NCBI GenBank assembly: GCA_025774555.1 | Contig: JALGVT010000051.1 | Location: 1-52,956 of the forward strand | DNA from: a candidate division LCP-89 bacterium | Lineage (GTDB): Bacteria > Electryoneota > B3-LCP | Direction of reading: 5' to 3' | Length of the DNA stretch: 52,956 bases | Shown: positions 34,134 to 43,508 of the stretch, in pieces | How the letters are laid out: each line of letters begins with the position of its first letter | Position numbering within the stretch: position 1 is the first letter of the stretch | Translations under genes and position numbers: made by a program | Notes under the pieces: generated by a model | Database searches by the model: none | What the model was told of the DNA's origin: nothing | The model's input: only the letters and a program-made list of their open reading frames with translations

Positions 34134-36551
34134 ATGAAACGTAAAATTCTACTTTTAACGGTCATCCTTCTGATAAGCTGCCCGCCCGCTTTTCCTGCGG
34201 CAGATTCAGAATGGGAGATCATCCCGGCAATTCATCGAATCAATGAATTAATCAGGGTCGATAACGACCTCTGGGGCGCCACCAACAGCGGTCTATTCCG
34301 GTTCGATCTGGAAAGCGGATCGTTTGAAGTCTTTACCACCGCACACGGACTTTCGTCAATGCAAATAGAATCTATGACGCTTGACGAAAGGGGTAATCTT
34401 ATTCTCGGCATGGGGAATGCATACGTCGATGTTTTTAACCTCGAAACGCATCAATGCACTCGCCTCTCTGATTTTAAGATGAACACCAAAATCTTCAGCA
34501 TTTATGCTCTCCATAGCTACGATGGTGAAGTATTTGTGGGGACAGACATTGGCGTAAGCCGTCTCGTTTACTTCGAAGATATTGGCAGATATCTTATTGA
34601 AGGCAATTACGTAACTCTGGGCAATTTCCCTACCGAGATTACTGCAGAAGCCATTCATGTTTACGATGGGGGTCTCTGGGTTGGGACGGAAGATGGTCTA
34701 GCACGCGGCGATTTAAGCCTGCCTTATCTCGAATCTCCGGAGAGTTGGACAAACTACACCACGTCCAGCGGCTTGTCGGACAACGATGTATCTGCCCTCG
34801 AAGTCTTCAGAGACACGCTTTATATCGCCGCCAGAAATGCATCTTATGGACTGAACCGAATGATCTCCCTGAGTCAGGGTTTTGAAACTATAAACTTCGG
34901 AGCCAGCAGCAATATTGAATTTCTGAAAGCACATAACGACACGCTTTATCTGGGCAGATTCTTTGGAGTCTATCGCATTGTTGGAGATGAAATTCAGAGG
35001 TTCGGCGAGACGGACGCGAAGGCTTTATGTCTCGAATTTGAAGCAGACGGATCCATGTGGGCTGGAACAGATCTAACGCGTTTGTCCACAGCTAACACCC
35101 GGCTGGGCGGTTTAAAAAGCTGGAATGGCGAGGCATGGATAATCCATGCGGTGGAGGGCGCGCTGGTTGAAACGGTTACGGATGTTTTAGTTCAGGATGA
35201 TGGTTCCCTGTGGGTAACCGGTCAGCTTGATTTAGGATACGGTAACGGCGTCTTATGCCATTTCGACGGCATTCACTGGATCAATCTCGGACGTCAGTAT
35301 GAGAACTATGAGTTGACCAATCAATCCGTCAGTCCGGATAGTTTTTTCTGGTATCGAACCCGGCAGATTACTGAAGACCACAACGGCGACGTCTGGATTT
35401 CCAGCGACGGCAGAGGCGTCGGCTGGTTTGAATTTGCTGGTGATTCTATACAATCGAAGGGATATTACACAACGACGACAGGTCATCTTTTTAATATAGA
35501 TTCCTATTCTCACTACTGTGTCGTCCGCGATCTACTTACTGATCGCTGGGGGAATATCTGGATATGCAACAGCGAAGCTGACATGAACGAATCAGGGGAT
35601 CGCCCAATCGCCGTTGTGCCGACGGATTTTATCGAAGATCCTGTTGCTTATCCAAACTGGTATTACCTCAGGATGAAGGAGGAGAGCGGCGCTTCGCTGC
35701 AATACTCTGCGTTTTATGTCGATCGGATAGAAGAGGATTCCTATGGCAGAAAATGGTTCGGAGGGAACAATAATACCGGTGATGATAAAGGTGTGTGGGT
35801 TCTTGATGACAACGACACGCCCATCTCCGATCTGGACGATCAATGGACTCACATTACCGGTCTGCCTTCGGATTCTATCACCACTATAGTCACTGACCGT
35901 GACGGCATAGTATGGGTTGGGACGCCGGCAGGAGTGCAGTATTTTTATCCCGATGAGAATGCTCAGTACCTTGCCGGCAACCGTGTTGATTTGTACGGAC
36001 TGCCTTCAGGCGCGGGCGTCAACGTTATCGCCGTCGATCCTCAAAATAACAAATGGTTCGGGACGAATCAGGGAGTCAGCATCTTAGCTTCGGATAATTT
36101 CACATGGCTCGATACATATACTGATATAGATGGCTCTTTTCCTTCTCCGCTCCCTGGAGGCGTCGTGCAGGCGATAGCCTTCAATCCCGTGACCGGTGAG
36201 GCATATCTGGGAACAGATAAAGGGCTGGCAAGGCTGCAGACTCCGTATAAACAGATGGGGAGTAGCGTAACAGAAATATCCATTATCACAGATAGCAATC
36301 CATTCCTGATTGGAGATGGTTCCGGCGCACGCCTTCATTTCGACGCCTCGGGTCTATCCGAAACTACAGCGATGAAGATTTTCACTGCCGCAGGATTTTT
36401 GGTCAGGGAGCTGACCAAAAACGAAATCATCCTCGGATGGGATGGCAGGAACCTGAGGGGTGAGCTGGTAGGTTCAGGGATTTATCTTCTTCTTGCCTAC
36501 GATCCGGATGGCAATGCTGAGGTTGGCAAGGTTGCAGTGATCCACCGTTAG
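34134..36551 (+). CDS. Secreted/lipoprotein-like beta-propeller protein (Reg_prop-type repeats)
   Basis: 805 residues. The N-terminus is a signal peptide (MKRKILLLTVILLISCPPAF) that can be read as a lipobox (LISC) or as a normal signal cleaved after PAA. Repeats typical of two-component-regulator propellers follow: DLWGATNSGLFRFD, GLWVGTEDGLARGD, IVWVGTPAGVQYF, NKWFGTNQGVSIL. The C-terminal 80 residues resemble a FlgD/T9SS domain (IFTAAGFLVRELT, GWDGRNLRGELVGSGIYLL). There is no kinase or other enzymatic domain. It is positioned within a tight + strand run between ribH and recN, although its role must differ. Confidence 0.82.
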   Translation: MKRKILLLTVILLISCPPAFPAADSEWEIIPAIHRINELIRVDNDLWGATNSGLFRFDLESGSFEVFTTAHGLSSMQIESMTLDERGNLILGMGNAYVDVFNLETHQCTRLSDFKMNTKIFSIYALHSYDGEVFVGTDIGVSRLVYFEDIGRYLIEGNYVTLGNFPTEITAEAIHVYDGGLWVGTEDGLARGDLSLPYLESPESWTNYTTSSGLSDNDVSALEVFRDTLYIAARNASYGLNRMISLSQGFETINFGASSNIEFLKAHNDTLYLGRFFGVYRIVGDEIQRFGETDAKALCLEFEADGSMWAGTDLTRLSTANTRLGGLKSWNGEAWIIHAVEGALVETVTDVLVQDDGSLWVTGQLDLGYGNGVLCHFDGIHWINLGRQYENYELTNQSVSPDSFFWYRTRQITEDHNGDVWISSDGRGVGWFEFAGDSIQSKGYYTTTTGHLFNIDSYSHYCVVRDLLTDRWGNIWICNSEADMNESGDRPIAVVPTDFIEDPVAYPNWYYLRMKEESGASLQYSAFYVDRIEEDSYGRKWFGGNNNTGDDKGVWVLDDNDTPISDLDDQWTHITGLPSDSITTIVTDRDGIVWVGTPAGVQYFYPDENAQYLAGNRVDLYGLPSGAGVNVIAVDPQNNKWFGTNQGVSILASDNFTWLDTYTDIDGSFPSPLPGGVVQAIAFNPVTGEAYLGTDKGLARLQTPYKQMGSSVTEISIITDSNPFLIGDGSGARLHFDASGLSETTAMKIFTAAGFLVRELTKNEIILGWDGRNLRGELVGSGIYLLLAYDPDGNAEVGKVAVIHR

Positions 36552-36552
36552 A

Positions 36553-37302
36553 ATGCTTAAACGCTTAAATATTACCAATTATACAATCTTATCACAGGTT
36601 GAGGTCTTCTTCCAGCCCGGATTGAATGTTATCACAGGCGAATCGGGCGCGGGCAAATCTCTCATGCTGGACGCCATCGGTTCTCTCTTCGGCGGGCAGC
36701 GCAGCAAACTTCCCATTCGAGACGGCTGTGACCGCGCTGTAGTTGAGGCTGAATTCGATTTGGATAAACAAGCTGACCTTCAGCGTTGGCTCGAAGCGAC
36801 CGACCTGCCGACCGATCTTCCAGTCATTTTAAGGCGAGAATTTCATAAAAACGGCAGAACCAGGTTTTTCATCAATGATTCTCCTGCGAATCTTTCACTG
36901 GCTAAGGAGTTGAGTGACAGGCTGCTGGAACTTCACGGTCAGCATGAGATTGTAACTCTCTTCGACCGTTCCAGGCAGTTGGAGCTGCTCGATGCCTATA
37001 CAAATCAGGCTAAGCTACAAAAGTCATACAGAACGCTTTTCAATCGACTAAAGAGCAGCCGCAGGATTTTAGTCGAGCTGCGCAGGCAGATTGAGGATTC
37101 TGCCACCGGCAGGGATGTGCTGAATCACCAGTTGAGTGAATTGGAGACACTCAATCCGCTGCCGGATGAAATTACGGAAATAGAATCCAATCTTTCAGTT
37201 GTGCAGCGACATCTGCGAGAAGCTAAACGAAGCTCCCGGATCTGCAGTCGAACAGATTACCGAAGCGCTGGAACTTCTGTCCGAATTATATCCGTTCTAT
37301 GA
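36553..37302 (+). CDS. recN: DNA repair ATPase RecN, N-terminal part (frame broken)
   Basis: This is the N-terminal half of RecN, an SMC-like ATPase acting in double-strand break repair. It has LKRLNITNYTILSQVEVFF, Walker A GESGAGKS (29-36), and the RecN-specific ELHGQHEIVTLFDRSRQLELLD near 135. Homologous sequence stops at about residue 222 and the frame ends at 37302 after about 28 unrelated residues. The rest continues in the +1 frame (next entry). A single extra A in the AAA of GCTAAACG near 37224-37226 would explain the shift. It is either a real frameshift mutation or a sequencing/assembly error. Confidence 0.85.
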   Translation: MLKRLNITNYTILSQVEVFFQPGLNVITGESGAGKSLMLDAIGSLFGGQRSKLPIRDGCDRAVVEAEFDLDKQADLQRWLEATDLPTDLPVILRREFHKNGRTRFFINDSPANLSLAKELSDRLLELHGQHEIVTLFDRSRQLELLDAYTNQAKLQKSYRTLFNRLKSSRRILVELRRQIEDSATGRDVLNHQLSELETLNPLPDEITEIESNLSVVQRHLREAKRSSRICSRTDYRSAGTSVRIISVL

Positions 37303-38203
37303 TTCTTTGCAGGGTTGGAAGGATGAATTAGGGAGCACGCGTTCCATTCTGGGTGAATTGAACCGCACACTGCTTGATATCAGCCGTGAAATACGCTATA
37401 ATCCCGAGAAAGTCGAAGAGAACAGACTTCGAGTCACAGCGCTGACCGGTTTCCAGAAGCGCTGGAATTGCGAAGGAAGCGATCTCGGCGCGCTGGCTGA
37501 TGATCTTCGTAATAAACTGGATGGTATGTCTAATTTAGACGCCGAAGTAGAAAACCTGGAAGCGAAAATAGCGGATGATGAAGAACACCTGATTGAAATC
37601 GGTAAAAAACTATCCCTCCTGCGTATGGAAGCCGCCAGGAAACTTGAAACTCAAGTGCATGATAAATTGGCTTTTATCGCTATGGAGAAAGCCAGGTTCA
37701 GGATCGAATTTGATTCACTTCAACTTGACGATCCTTATACTGATGGTCTCGATAAAGTTGAATTTCAGCTTTCACCTGACGGTAAAATATCGTATAATAC
37801 CTTAAGCAAAGTTGCTTCCGGCGGCGAAATGAGTAGAATACTGCTGGCGCTGAAGAGTTCCCTTGCGACGGTGGATGACATAGATTCCCTGATTTTCGAT
37901 GAGATCGATCAGGGGATTTCCGGGCGAGTGGCGCGTCTGGTGGGTCAGCAGCTTTTTGAACTCGCCAGAGAGAGACAGGTCATTGTGGTCACTCATCTGC
38001 CACAGATTGCAAGCCTTGGTGAATTGCATCTTTCTGTGCGCCATGATGGCGACAGCCGGACAGCTACTGTGCATGCTCTGGGAGGAGAGGAGCGTCTGGA
38101 AGAGCTTGCCGCGCTTCTGACTGCCACGGGGCTTTCGGACGGCGCGCTTTTAAATGCGCGTGAAATGTTGGAATCGGCACAAAAACTGAGAGCCGCATCC
38201 TGA
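37199..38203 (+). CDS. recN: DNA repair ATPase RecN, C-terminal part (frame broken)
   Basis: This is the continuation of RecN in the +1 frame. Homology begins around NEAPGSAVEQITEALELL (37226 on), runs through the coiled coil, and ends with the ABC signature SGGEMSRILLAL and Walker B LIFDEIDQGISG, then VTHLPQIASLG. Joined to the upstream part the protein would be about 545 residues, normal for RecN. The nominal start (TTG 37199) is only the beginning of the open frame and has no ribosome site, so independent translation is doubtful. Confidence 0.83.
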   Translation: MCSDICEKLNEAPGSAVEQITEALELLSELYPFYDSLQGWKDELGSTRSILGELNRTLLDISREIRYNPEKVEENRLRVTALTGFQKRWNCEGSDLGALADDLRNKLDGMSNLDAEVENLEAKIADDEEHLIEIGKKLSLLRMEAARKLETQVHDKLAFIAMEKARFRIEFDSLQLDDPYTDGLDKVEFQLSPDGKISYNTLSKVASGGEMSRILLALKSSLATVDDIDSLIFDEIDQGISGRVARLVGQQLFELARERQVIVVTHLPQIASLGELHLSVRHDGDSRTATVHALGGEERLEELAALLTATGLSDGALLNAREMLESAQKLRAAS

Positions 38204-38215
38204 TACAATCATTCG

Positions 38216-39481
38216 ATGGATAAATTCGTAATACTTGGCGGGGACCATCTGGAAGGCACTTTCAGCGTTTCAGGAGCGAAGAACGCCTCCCTGCCGCTGA
38301 TGGCTGCTACTTTGTTGGCGTCGGGACAGCATCAGTTGAGCAATATCCCCGAACTGCGGGACGTCCGCACCATGGCGCATCTGCTGCGTATTATTGGGGC
38401 GCGGGCGGAATTAGCGGATCATAAGCTGTCGATTGACACCACACATTGCTCTTTCTGGGAAGCGCCATACGAGCTGGTCAAAACGATGCGAGCTTCGATC
38501 TATGTGCTCGGTCCGTTATTGGCGAGGTTCGGCGAAGCGAAAGTATCGCTGCCGGGCGGCTGTGCCTGGGGGCCCAGACCCGTAGATCTGCATATCATGG
38601 GGATGGAACGTCTGGGCGCCAAGATCGAATTGGAAGGCGGATATATTCATGCGCGAGCTGACCGGCTTAAGGGCGCCAGGGTGACCTTTCCGATTTCATC
38701 TGTGGGGGCAACGGGCAACGTTCTGATGGCAGCGGCATTAGCGGATGGCGTTACGGTTATACAAAACGCCGCCTGCGAGCCAGAGATTGTCGCTCTGGCT
38801 GAATTCATCAATAAGATGGGCGGAAAGGTAGAAGGCGCAGGAAGCGACAGGATTGAAATTGAAGGTGTATCAGAACTTAAGCCAGCGCCGTTTGACAATA
38901 TTGCCGACCGTATTGAAGCAGGGACCATACTCTCTGCGATAGCCCTTGCCGGAGGCGACGTCAATCTTGTAAATCTCCGTCCTAATCATATAGAATCGGT
39001 AATAGACTGCCTTGAACAGGCTGGATTTAAGCTGCAGGTCGGTGAAACGTCCATCCGCATCACCGCTGACCGCAAAGCCGTAGCAGTCGGTATCCGCACC
39101 GCTCCGTATCCGGGATTTCCCACGGATATGCAGGCGCAATGGATTGCGCTGATGAGTTTGTCAGGGGGGAGCTGTTCTGTAACAGATACCATTTACCGAG
39201 ACCGCTTCACGCATGTCGCTGAACTGCGCAGGTTGGGCGCTGATATTGCAGTCGAAGGCAATACCGCTTATGTAAGGGGAGTCGATTCTCTGCAGGGCGC
39301 ACCGGTAATGTCAACTGATTTGCGTGCATCTGCCTGTTTGATCATGGCAGGACTTGCGGCGAAAGGCAGGACAGATCTGTCGCGTGTCTATCACATCGAC
39401 CGCGGCTATGAACGAATAGAAGAGCGTCTCAGGTCAATAGGCGCTCGAATTGAACGCGTAGATGAACCTATGCAGGTTTAA
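38216..39481 (+). CDS. murA: UDP-N-acetylglucosamine 1-carboxyvinyltransferase
   Basis: 421 residues, first committed step of peptidoglycan synthesis (enolpyruvyl transfer to UDP-GlcNAc). SGAKNASLPLMAATLL holds the K-N pair at the N-terminus. The active-site loop LPGGCAWGPRPVDLHI has the catalytic cysteine at residue 116, so fosfomycin sensitivity is expected in principle. VGATGNVLMAA and RDRFTHVAELRRLGADI are further hallmarks. It starts 12 nt after recN. Confidence 0.95.
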   Translation: MDKFVILGGDHLEGTFSVSGAKNASLPLMAATLLASGQHQLSNIPELRDVRTMAHLLRIIGARAELADHKLSIDTTHCSFWEAPYELVKTMRASIYVLGPLLARFGEAKVSLPGGCAWGPRPVDLHIMGMERLGAKIELEGGYIHARADRLKGARVTFPISSVGATGNVLMAAALADGVTVIQNAACEPEIVALAEFINKMGGKVEGAGSDRIEIEGVSELKPAPFDNIADRIEAGTILSAIALAGGDVNLVNLRPNHIESVIDCLEQAGFKLQVGETSIRITADRKAVAVGIRTAPYPGFPTDMQAQWIALMSLSGGSCSVTDTIYRDRFTHVAELRRLGADIAVEGNTAYVRGVDSLQGAPVMSTDLRASACLIMAGLAAKGRTDLSRVYHIDRGYERIEERLRSIGARIERVDEPMQV

Positions 39482-39514
39482 TCTGACAGCACACACAGTT
39501 ATAATTAACGTACT

Positions 39515-41641
39515 ATGCTGAATTTCTTTCTTACAATATTCTCAGAAGTATTCACCATTATCGCTGATACCAGCGTTTATCTTTTCTTTGGATTTTTGCT
39601 GGCGGGACTGATAAATGTTTATCTGCCTCCCGAAAAAGTGGCTAAGTTCTTCGGTAAGCGCGATATGCGTTCGGTGATGAATGCCAGCCTTTTTGGTCTT
39701 CCGCTGCCGCTCTGCTCCTGTTCGGTTCTGCCGACTGCCATAGCTTTGAGAAAGGGCGGCGCCAGCAAAGGTTCAGTTTTTTCCTTCCTGATTTCAACTC
39801 CGGAAACCAGCGTGCCTTCCATCGGTATCAGTTTTGCTCTGCTCGATCCCCTGATGACGATATTCCGTCCGATTGCAGCTTTTCTGACTGCAATATTAGC
39901 TGGATTTGGAATAAATATAATTGACCGCAAGGAATCTGTTTCCGAAGAAAATTCAGTAGAAAAGGAAAATAGCAACAACTTAGAATCTGCATTTGGCGCT
40001 GACAACAGCAACGAGGAAACTACCTCGCATAAACTTCTTCGTGCGGTTCATTTCACATTCGTTGATCTTTTAGACGACCTAGCGCCGTGGTTGATTATAG
40101 GTATTTTTGCGGCGGGCGTTATATCCGCGATTGTGCCGGAGAGCTTCTTCAGCGGTTATTTAAGCAGCGGCATTACGCCCATGCTTCTGATGCTGGCAAT
40201 TGGTCTGCCGCTATATGTTTGCGCTGAAGGTTCAACACCGATAGCTGCCGCACTGATATTGAAAGGTTTGTCACCCGGCGCGGCTTTTGTTTTCCTGCTG
40301 GTTGGTCCTGCCACGAATATCGGGTCGCTGGTCGTGCTTTCCAAGTTCTTTTCTAAAAAGGTTCTGGCGCTCTATCTCACCACTATTGCCATAATGGCGC
40401 TCGTCTTAGGCGGGATATTGAATACACTTTATTCATTCTTCAATATAAGTATTGCGGCTACAGTGGGGAGTGCATCGAGCATTATCCCGAGCTGGTTGAG
40501 GATAGGAGCAGCGGTTCTGTTGACAGTGATGTTGGCGATAAGCCTCTATAAGACGAATCAGTACAGCCGTATATGGAACTGGAGCAAATCAACTCTGGGC
40601 TGGACGGGTGGACGATTAGTGAAAGCGCTACTGATTCTTATTGCTATTGTCTATCTATCCGACGGTCTATTCGTAGTCCCTGCCGGCGGCACGGGGATGT
40701 CGATGACATTCGGCAAAGTTACCAGGTCTGAGCTTGCACCCGGTCTATATTACAGGCTACCGACGCCGTTCGGACAGCACGCCATCATACAGACTGATCT
40801 AATCAGATCACTCGAGATCGGATTCCGCAGAACTGCCGATGTTGTCAGCGCGGTATCACAGCCCGTATCAACACCGATCATGCTTAAGGGTGAAAAGCTG
40901 GACAAGCTGTCTGAACAGGATATGCCAAAAGAGAGCGAGCTTCTCGCCGGTGACGAGAATTTAATCGATATGGATATCACCATACATTATCGTATCGATA
41001 ACGCTTACAAGGCGGCGTTTAAAATTGATAACATTGAACAGCTTCTGCGCGAATTAGCAACCTACCATGTGCTTCTGGATATATCCACGCGGCAGGTTTC
41101 TGACGAACTGACGGCTGAGAGAGCCGATTTCGAAATCGACGTGGCAAACATGCTTCAGAAATCTATAGATGACATCCAAATCGGGTTAGAGATAATCCGC
41201 GTGAACGTCGTTTATGGTCATCCACCGGACGTTGTCCATTCAGCATTCAGAGACGTCGCTTCAGCGATGGAAGATAAATTCAGGCTGGTGAATTTAGCGC
41301 AGACCGATTCTATATCCTCTGTTGCTTCCGCCAGATCATCAGTCAAGAAAAGACTGTCCGCAGCGCAGGCAGATTCGGCAAAAATAGTCAGCGTGGCGGT
41401 TGGGGAATCAAATAGATTTACCAGTATATCTACGAGCGTAAAGTCGCGCCGTCGCGATCAGGAATTCAGAATGAATGCGGAAGCGGCTGAATCAACACTG
41501 GTCAATCTGGAAAAAATACTCGTATTGACCGACGACTCAGGCACGCTTGATCTGATTATCATGCCTGAATCCATCGGTAATATCGACAATCTGCCACCAG
41601 AAGTGATACAGAAATTACAGAGTTCTTATGGATCTCCTTAA
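39515..41641 (+). CDS. SO_0444/ArsP-type permease fused to an SPFH (band 7) domain
   Basis: A 708-residue two-part protein. Residues 1-345 form a permease of the SO_0444/DUF318 (ArsP-related) family with about eight to ten TM segments in two halves. The first half has PLPLCSCSVLP (65-73, cysteines 67 and 69), the second GLPLYVCAEGSTPIAAALILKG; these cysteine motifs are linked with metal/metalloid export. One more TM segment lies near 365-385. After it an SPFH/HflK-like domain (about 385-620) begins VVPAGGTGMSMTFGKVTRSE and LAPGLYYRLPTPF, then a coiled coil and tail. I see no frameshift or stop between the halves. The next two genes (16 and 2 nt away) encode stand-alone SPFH proteins. Confidence 0.85.
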   Translation: MLNFFLTIFSEVFTIIADTSVYLFFGFLLAGLINVYLPPEKVAKFFGKRDMRSVMNASLFGLPLPLCSCSVLPTAIALRKGGASKGSVFSFLISTPETSVPSIGISFALLDPLMTIFRPIAAFLTAILAGFGINIIDRKESVSEENSVEKENSNNLESAFGADNSNEETTSHKLLRAVHFTFVDLLDDLAPWLIIGIFAAGVISAIVPESFFSGYLSSGITPMLLMLAIGLPLYVCAEGSTPIAAALILKGLSPGAAFVFLLVGPATNIGSLVVLSKFFSKKVLALYLTTIAIMALVLGGILNTLYSFFNISIAATVGSASSIIPSWLRIGAAVLLTVMLAISLYKTNQYSRIWNWSKSTLGWTGGRLVKALLILIAIVYLSDGLFVVPAGGTGMSMTFGKVTRSELAPGLYYRLPTPFGQHAIIQTDLIRSLEIGFRRTADVVSAVSQPVSTPIMLKGEKLDKLSEQDMPKESELLAGDENLIDMDITIHYRIDNAYKAAFKIDNIEQLLRELATYHVLLDISTRQVSDELTAERADFEIDVANMLQKSIDDIQIGLEIIRVNVVYGHPPDVVHSAFRDVASAMEDKFRLVNLAQTDSISSVASARSSVKKRLSAAQADSAKIVSVAVGESNRFTSISTSVKSRRRDQEFRMNAEAAESTLVNLEKILVLTDDSGTLDLIIMPESIGNIDNLPPEVIQKLQSSYGSP

Positions 41642-41656
41642 GCATAATAATCGAAA

Positions 41657-42535
41657 ATGAAGAAAACCATCTCCTACATCATTCTGGCGATCTTTGTTCT
41701 CCTGTTTTTTTTATCCATTTTCTATCAGGTACAGGAAACACAGGTTGCCGTAGTGACACAGTTTGGGCGTCCAGTTCGAGCTGTGGAAGCGTCAGGATTG
41801 CGCTACAAACTACCCTATCCTTTTCAAAGGGTAACTAAATATGACAGCCGGTTGTTGACTTTCGATCCGCAATCTTCAGAATTTCTGACCAAGGACAAGA
41901 AGAACCTGATCATTGATGCGTTCATCCTCTGGCGGATCAGTGACCCGATCAAGTTCAAGGTCAGCGTGGCAGACCGCTATGGGGCTGAAGCGAGATTGGC
42001 GGATTTGCTGTATTCGGCGCTCGGCACGCAGATAGGAACTGCTCCATTTCATGAATTAATCAGCGATGTTCCGGGCGAACAGCGGTTAGCTGAAATCTGC
42101 AAAGTGATTCAAGAAGGCTGTAATGAAATAGCCATGGAAAACTACGGCATCGAAGTTAAGCGCACTTTAATCAAGCGGATCACTTACCCGCCGCAGAACA
42201 GGGTGGCTGTATTCGAACGGATGAAAGCCGAACGTGGCAGGATTGCCCGGCGTTACCGCAGTGAAGGCGAAGAGAGCGCTCAGAAAATCAGGTCGGATGC
42301 CGATCTCGAAGCGGCGCTGCTGCTCGCTGAAGCCAATCAACAGGCGATCATCATTTCCGGCGATGGCGAAGCAAAAGCCGCAAACATTTATCGCAAAGCA
42401 ATCCAGAAGGATCCCGAATTCTACCGTTTTCTGCGCAGCTTAGATGCCTATAATAAGTTCATGACAGACCGTACCATCATAGTTCTGCCGAACGATTCAG
42501 AGTTATTGCAAGTTTTACGCGACGGACCTCCGTAG
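41657..42535 (+). CDS. SPFH-domain membrane protein, HflC-like
   Basis: 292 residues: one N-terminal TM anchor (5-22), then an SPFH/band 7 domain (ETQVAVVTQFGRPVRAV, LRYKLPYPFQRV, LTKDKKNLIIDAFILWRISDP), an alanine-rich helix (about 180-240) and a C-terminal strand IIVLPNDSEL typical of HflC. HflC-type proteins oligomerise in rings with HflK and, in E. coli, enclose FtsH. There is no FtsH gene here; the neighbours are an SPFH-permease fusion upstream and another SPFH protein 2 nt downstream. Confidence 0.86.
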   Translation: MKKTISYIILAIFVLLFFLSIFYQVQETQVAVVTQFGRPVRAVEASGLRYKLPYPFQRVTKYDSRLLTFDPQSSEFLTKDKKNLIIDAFILWRISDPIKFKVSVADRYGAEARLADLLYSALGTQIGTAPFHELISDVPGEQRLAEICKVIQEGCNEIAMENYGIEVKRTLIKRITYPPQNRVAVFERMKAERGRIARRYRSEGEESAQKIRSDADLEAALLLAEANQQAIIISGDGEAKAANIYRKAIQKDPEFYRFLRSLDAYNKFMTDRTIIVLPNDSELLQVLRDGPP

Positions 42536-42537
42536 TT

Positions 42538-43440
42538 ATGATAAAGCTGATTTCTACTGTCATTGCCATTTTTCTGGTGATCTATCTGCTCTTCGGGTTC
42601 TACACAATCGCATCCGACGAGATGGGAGTAGTGACTCTATTTGGAAAGGTGATAGAAGACCGTGTGCCTCCGGGTATTCACTGGAAACTGCCGGCGCCTT
42701 TCACCCGTGTTGATAAACCCAAGGTCACGGTGATAAAACGCATGAGTATCGGTTTTAAGCTGGCTGAACAGATTCAGGGAATCAAACCGTCCCGTGAAGA
42801 GAGAGAACGCCTCACCGGCGATGCGAACGTCTTGAGGGTAGCGATGATGGTACAGTACATTGTGCGTGATCCGGCGGATTATTTAATGAATACCGAAGGT
42901 CCTGATTTCCTTTTGCGAAAAGCTGGGGAAGCACTTCTTTGTGAAGAGGTAGGCAGTGTTTCGGTCGATGAGCTTCTAACCGTTCGCAAGGCGGAGGTGG
43001 AACAATTCCTGCGTCAGGGATTGCAGACATTCAGTGATGAAATGCGAGCCGGTTTCCATATTCAATCGTGCAACCTGCAGAAAGTTGAACCGCCATCAGA
43101 AGTAATTGAATCCTTCAACGAAGTATCCAGGGCGAAGTCAAATCGCGAAAAGATTATCAATGAAGCCCGCACTTACCAATCGGAACTTCTGCCGCGAGCG
43201 CGGGCTGAATCCCAGAGGATTATTCAGTCCGCTCAAGCCTCAGCGGCTGCGCGGATAAGCCAGGCGGAAGGTGAAAAAGCGCGTTTTGATAAACTGTTGG
43301 TTGAGTACAGACGTAATCCAAATATCCTGCGCCAGCGGCTCTTCTGGGATTGTGTGCAGTCCATCCTCACCGAATCCCGCAAAATCATCATCAACGATGA
43401 CGAAGGCAATACACTGCGAATTATCACCACACCGCCATAA
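42538..43440 (+). CDS. SPFH-domain membrane protein, HflK-like
   Basis: 300 residues: N-terminal TM (3-21), then SPFH domain (DEMGVVTLFGKVIEDRVPPG, IHWKLPAPFTRVDKPKV, GDANVLRVAMMVQYIVRDPA), then a long helical stretch (about 190-265; SRAKSNREKIINEARTYQSE) and a C-terminal IIINDDEGNTL strand. It is closest to HflK in order of motifs. It is the third SPFH domain of this unit, separated by 2 nt from the HflC-like gene. Confidence 0.86.
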   Translation: MIKLISTVIAIFLVIYLLFGFYTIASDEMGVVTLFGKVIEDRVPPGIHWKLPAPFTRVDKPKVTVIKRMSIGFKLAEQIQGIKPSREERERLTGDANVLRVAMMVQYIVRDPADYLMNTEGPDFLLRKAGEALLCEEVGSVSVDELLTVRKAEVEQFLRQGLQTFSDEMRAGFHIQSCNLQKVEPPSEVIESFNEVSRAKSNREKIINEARTYQSELLPRARAESQRIIQSAQASAAARISQAEGEKARFDKLLVEYRRNPNILRQRLFWDCVQSILTESRKIIINDDEGNTLRIITTPP

Positions 43441-43508
43441 AACAGGCTGTCTGCCGAACTTCAATCAAAGTTTGCATTCTGACTGTTTAGAATTCCTTTC
43501 ATAGATTA

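Noticed and set aside
37199-37302. Programmed ribosomal frameshift in recN
   Set aside because: No canonical slippery site with a downstream pseudoknot is visible, and RecN is not known to use one.
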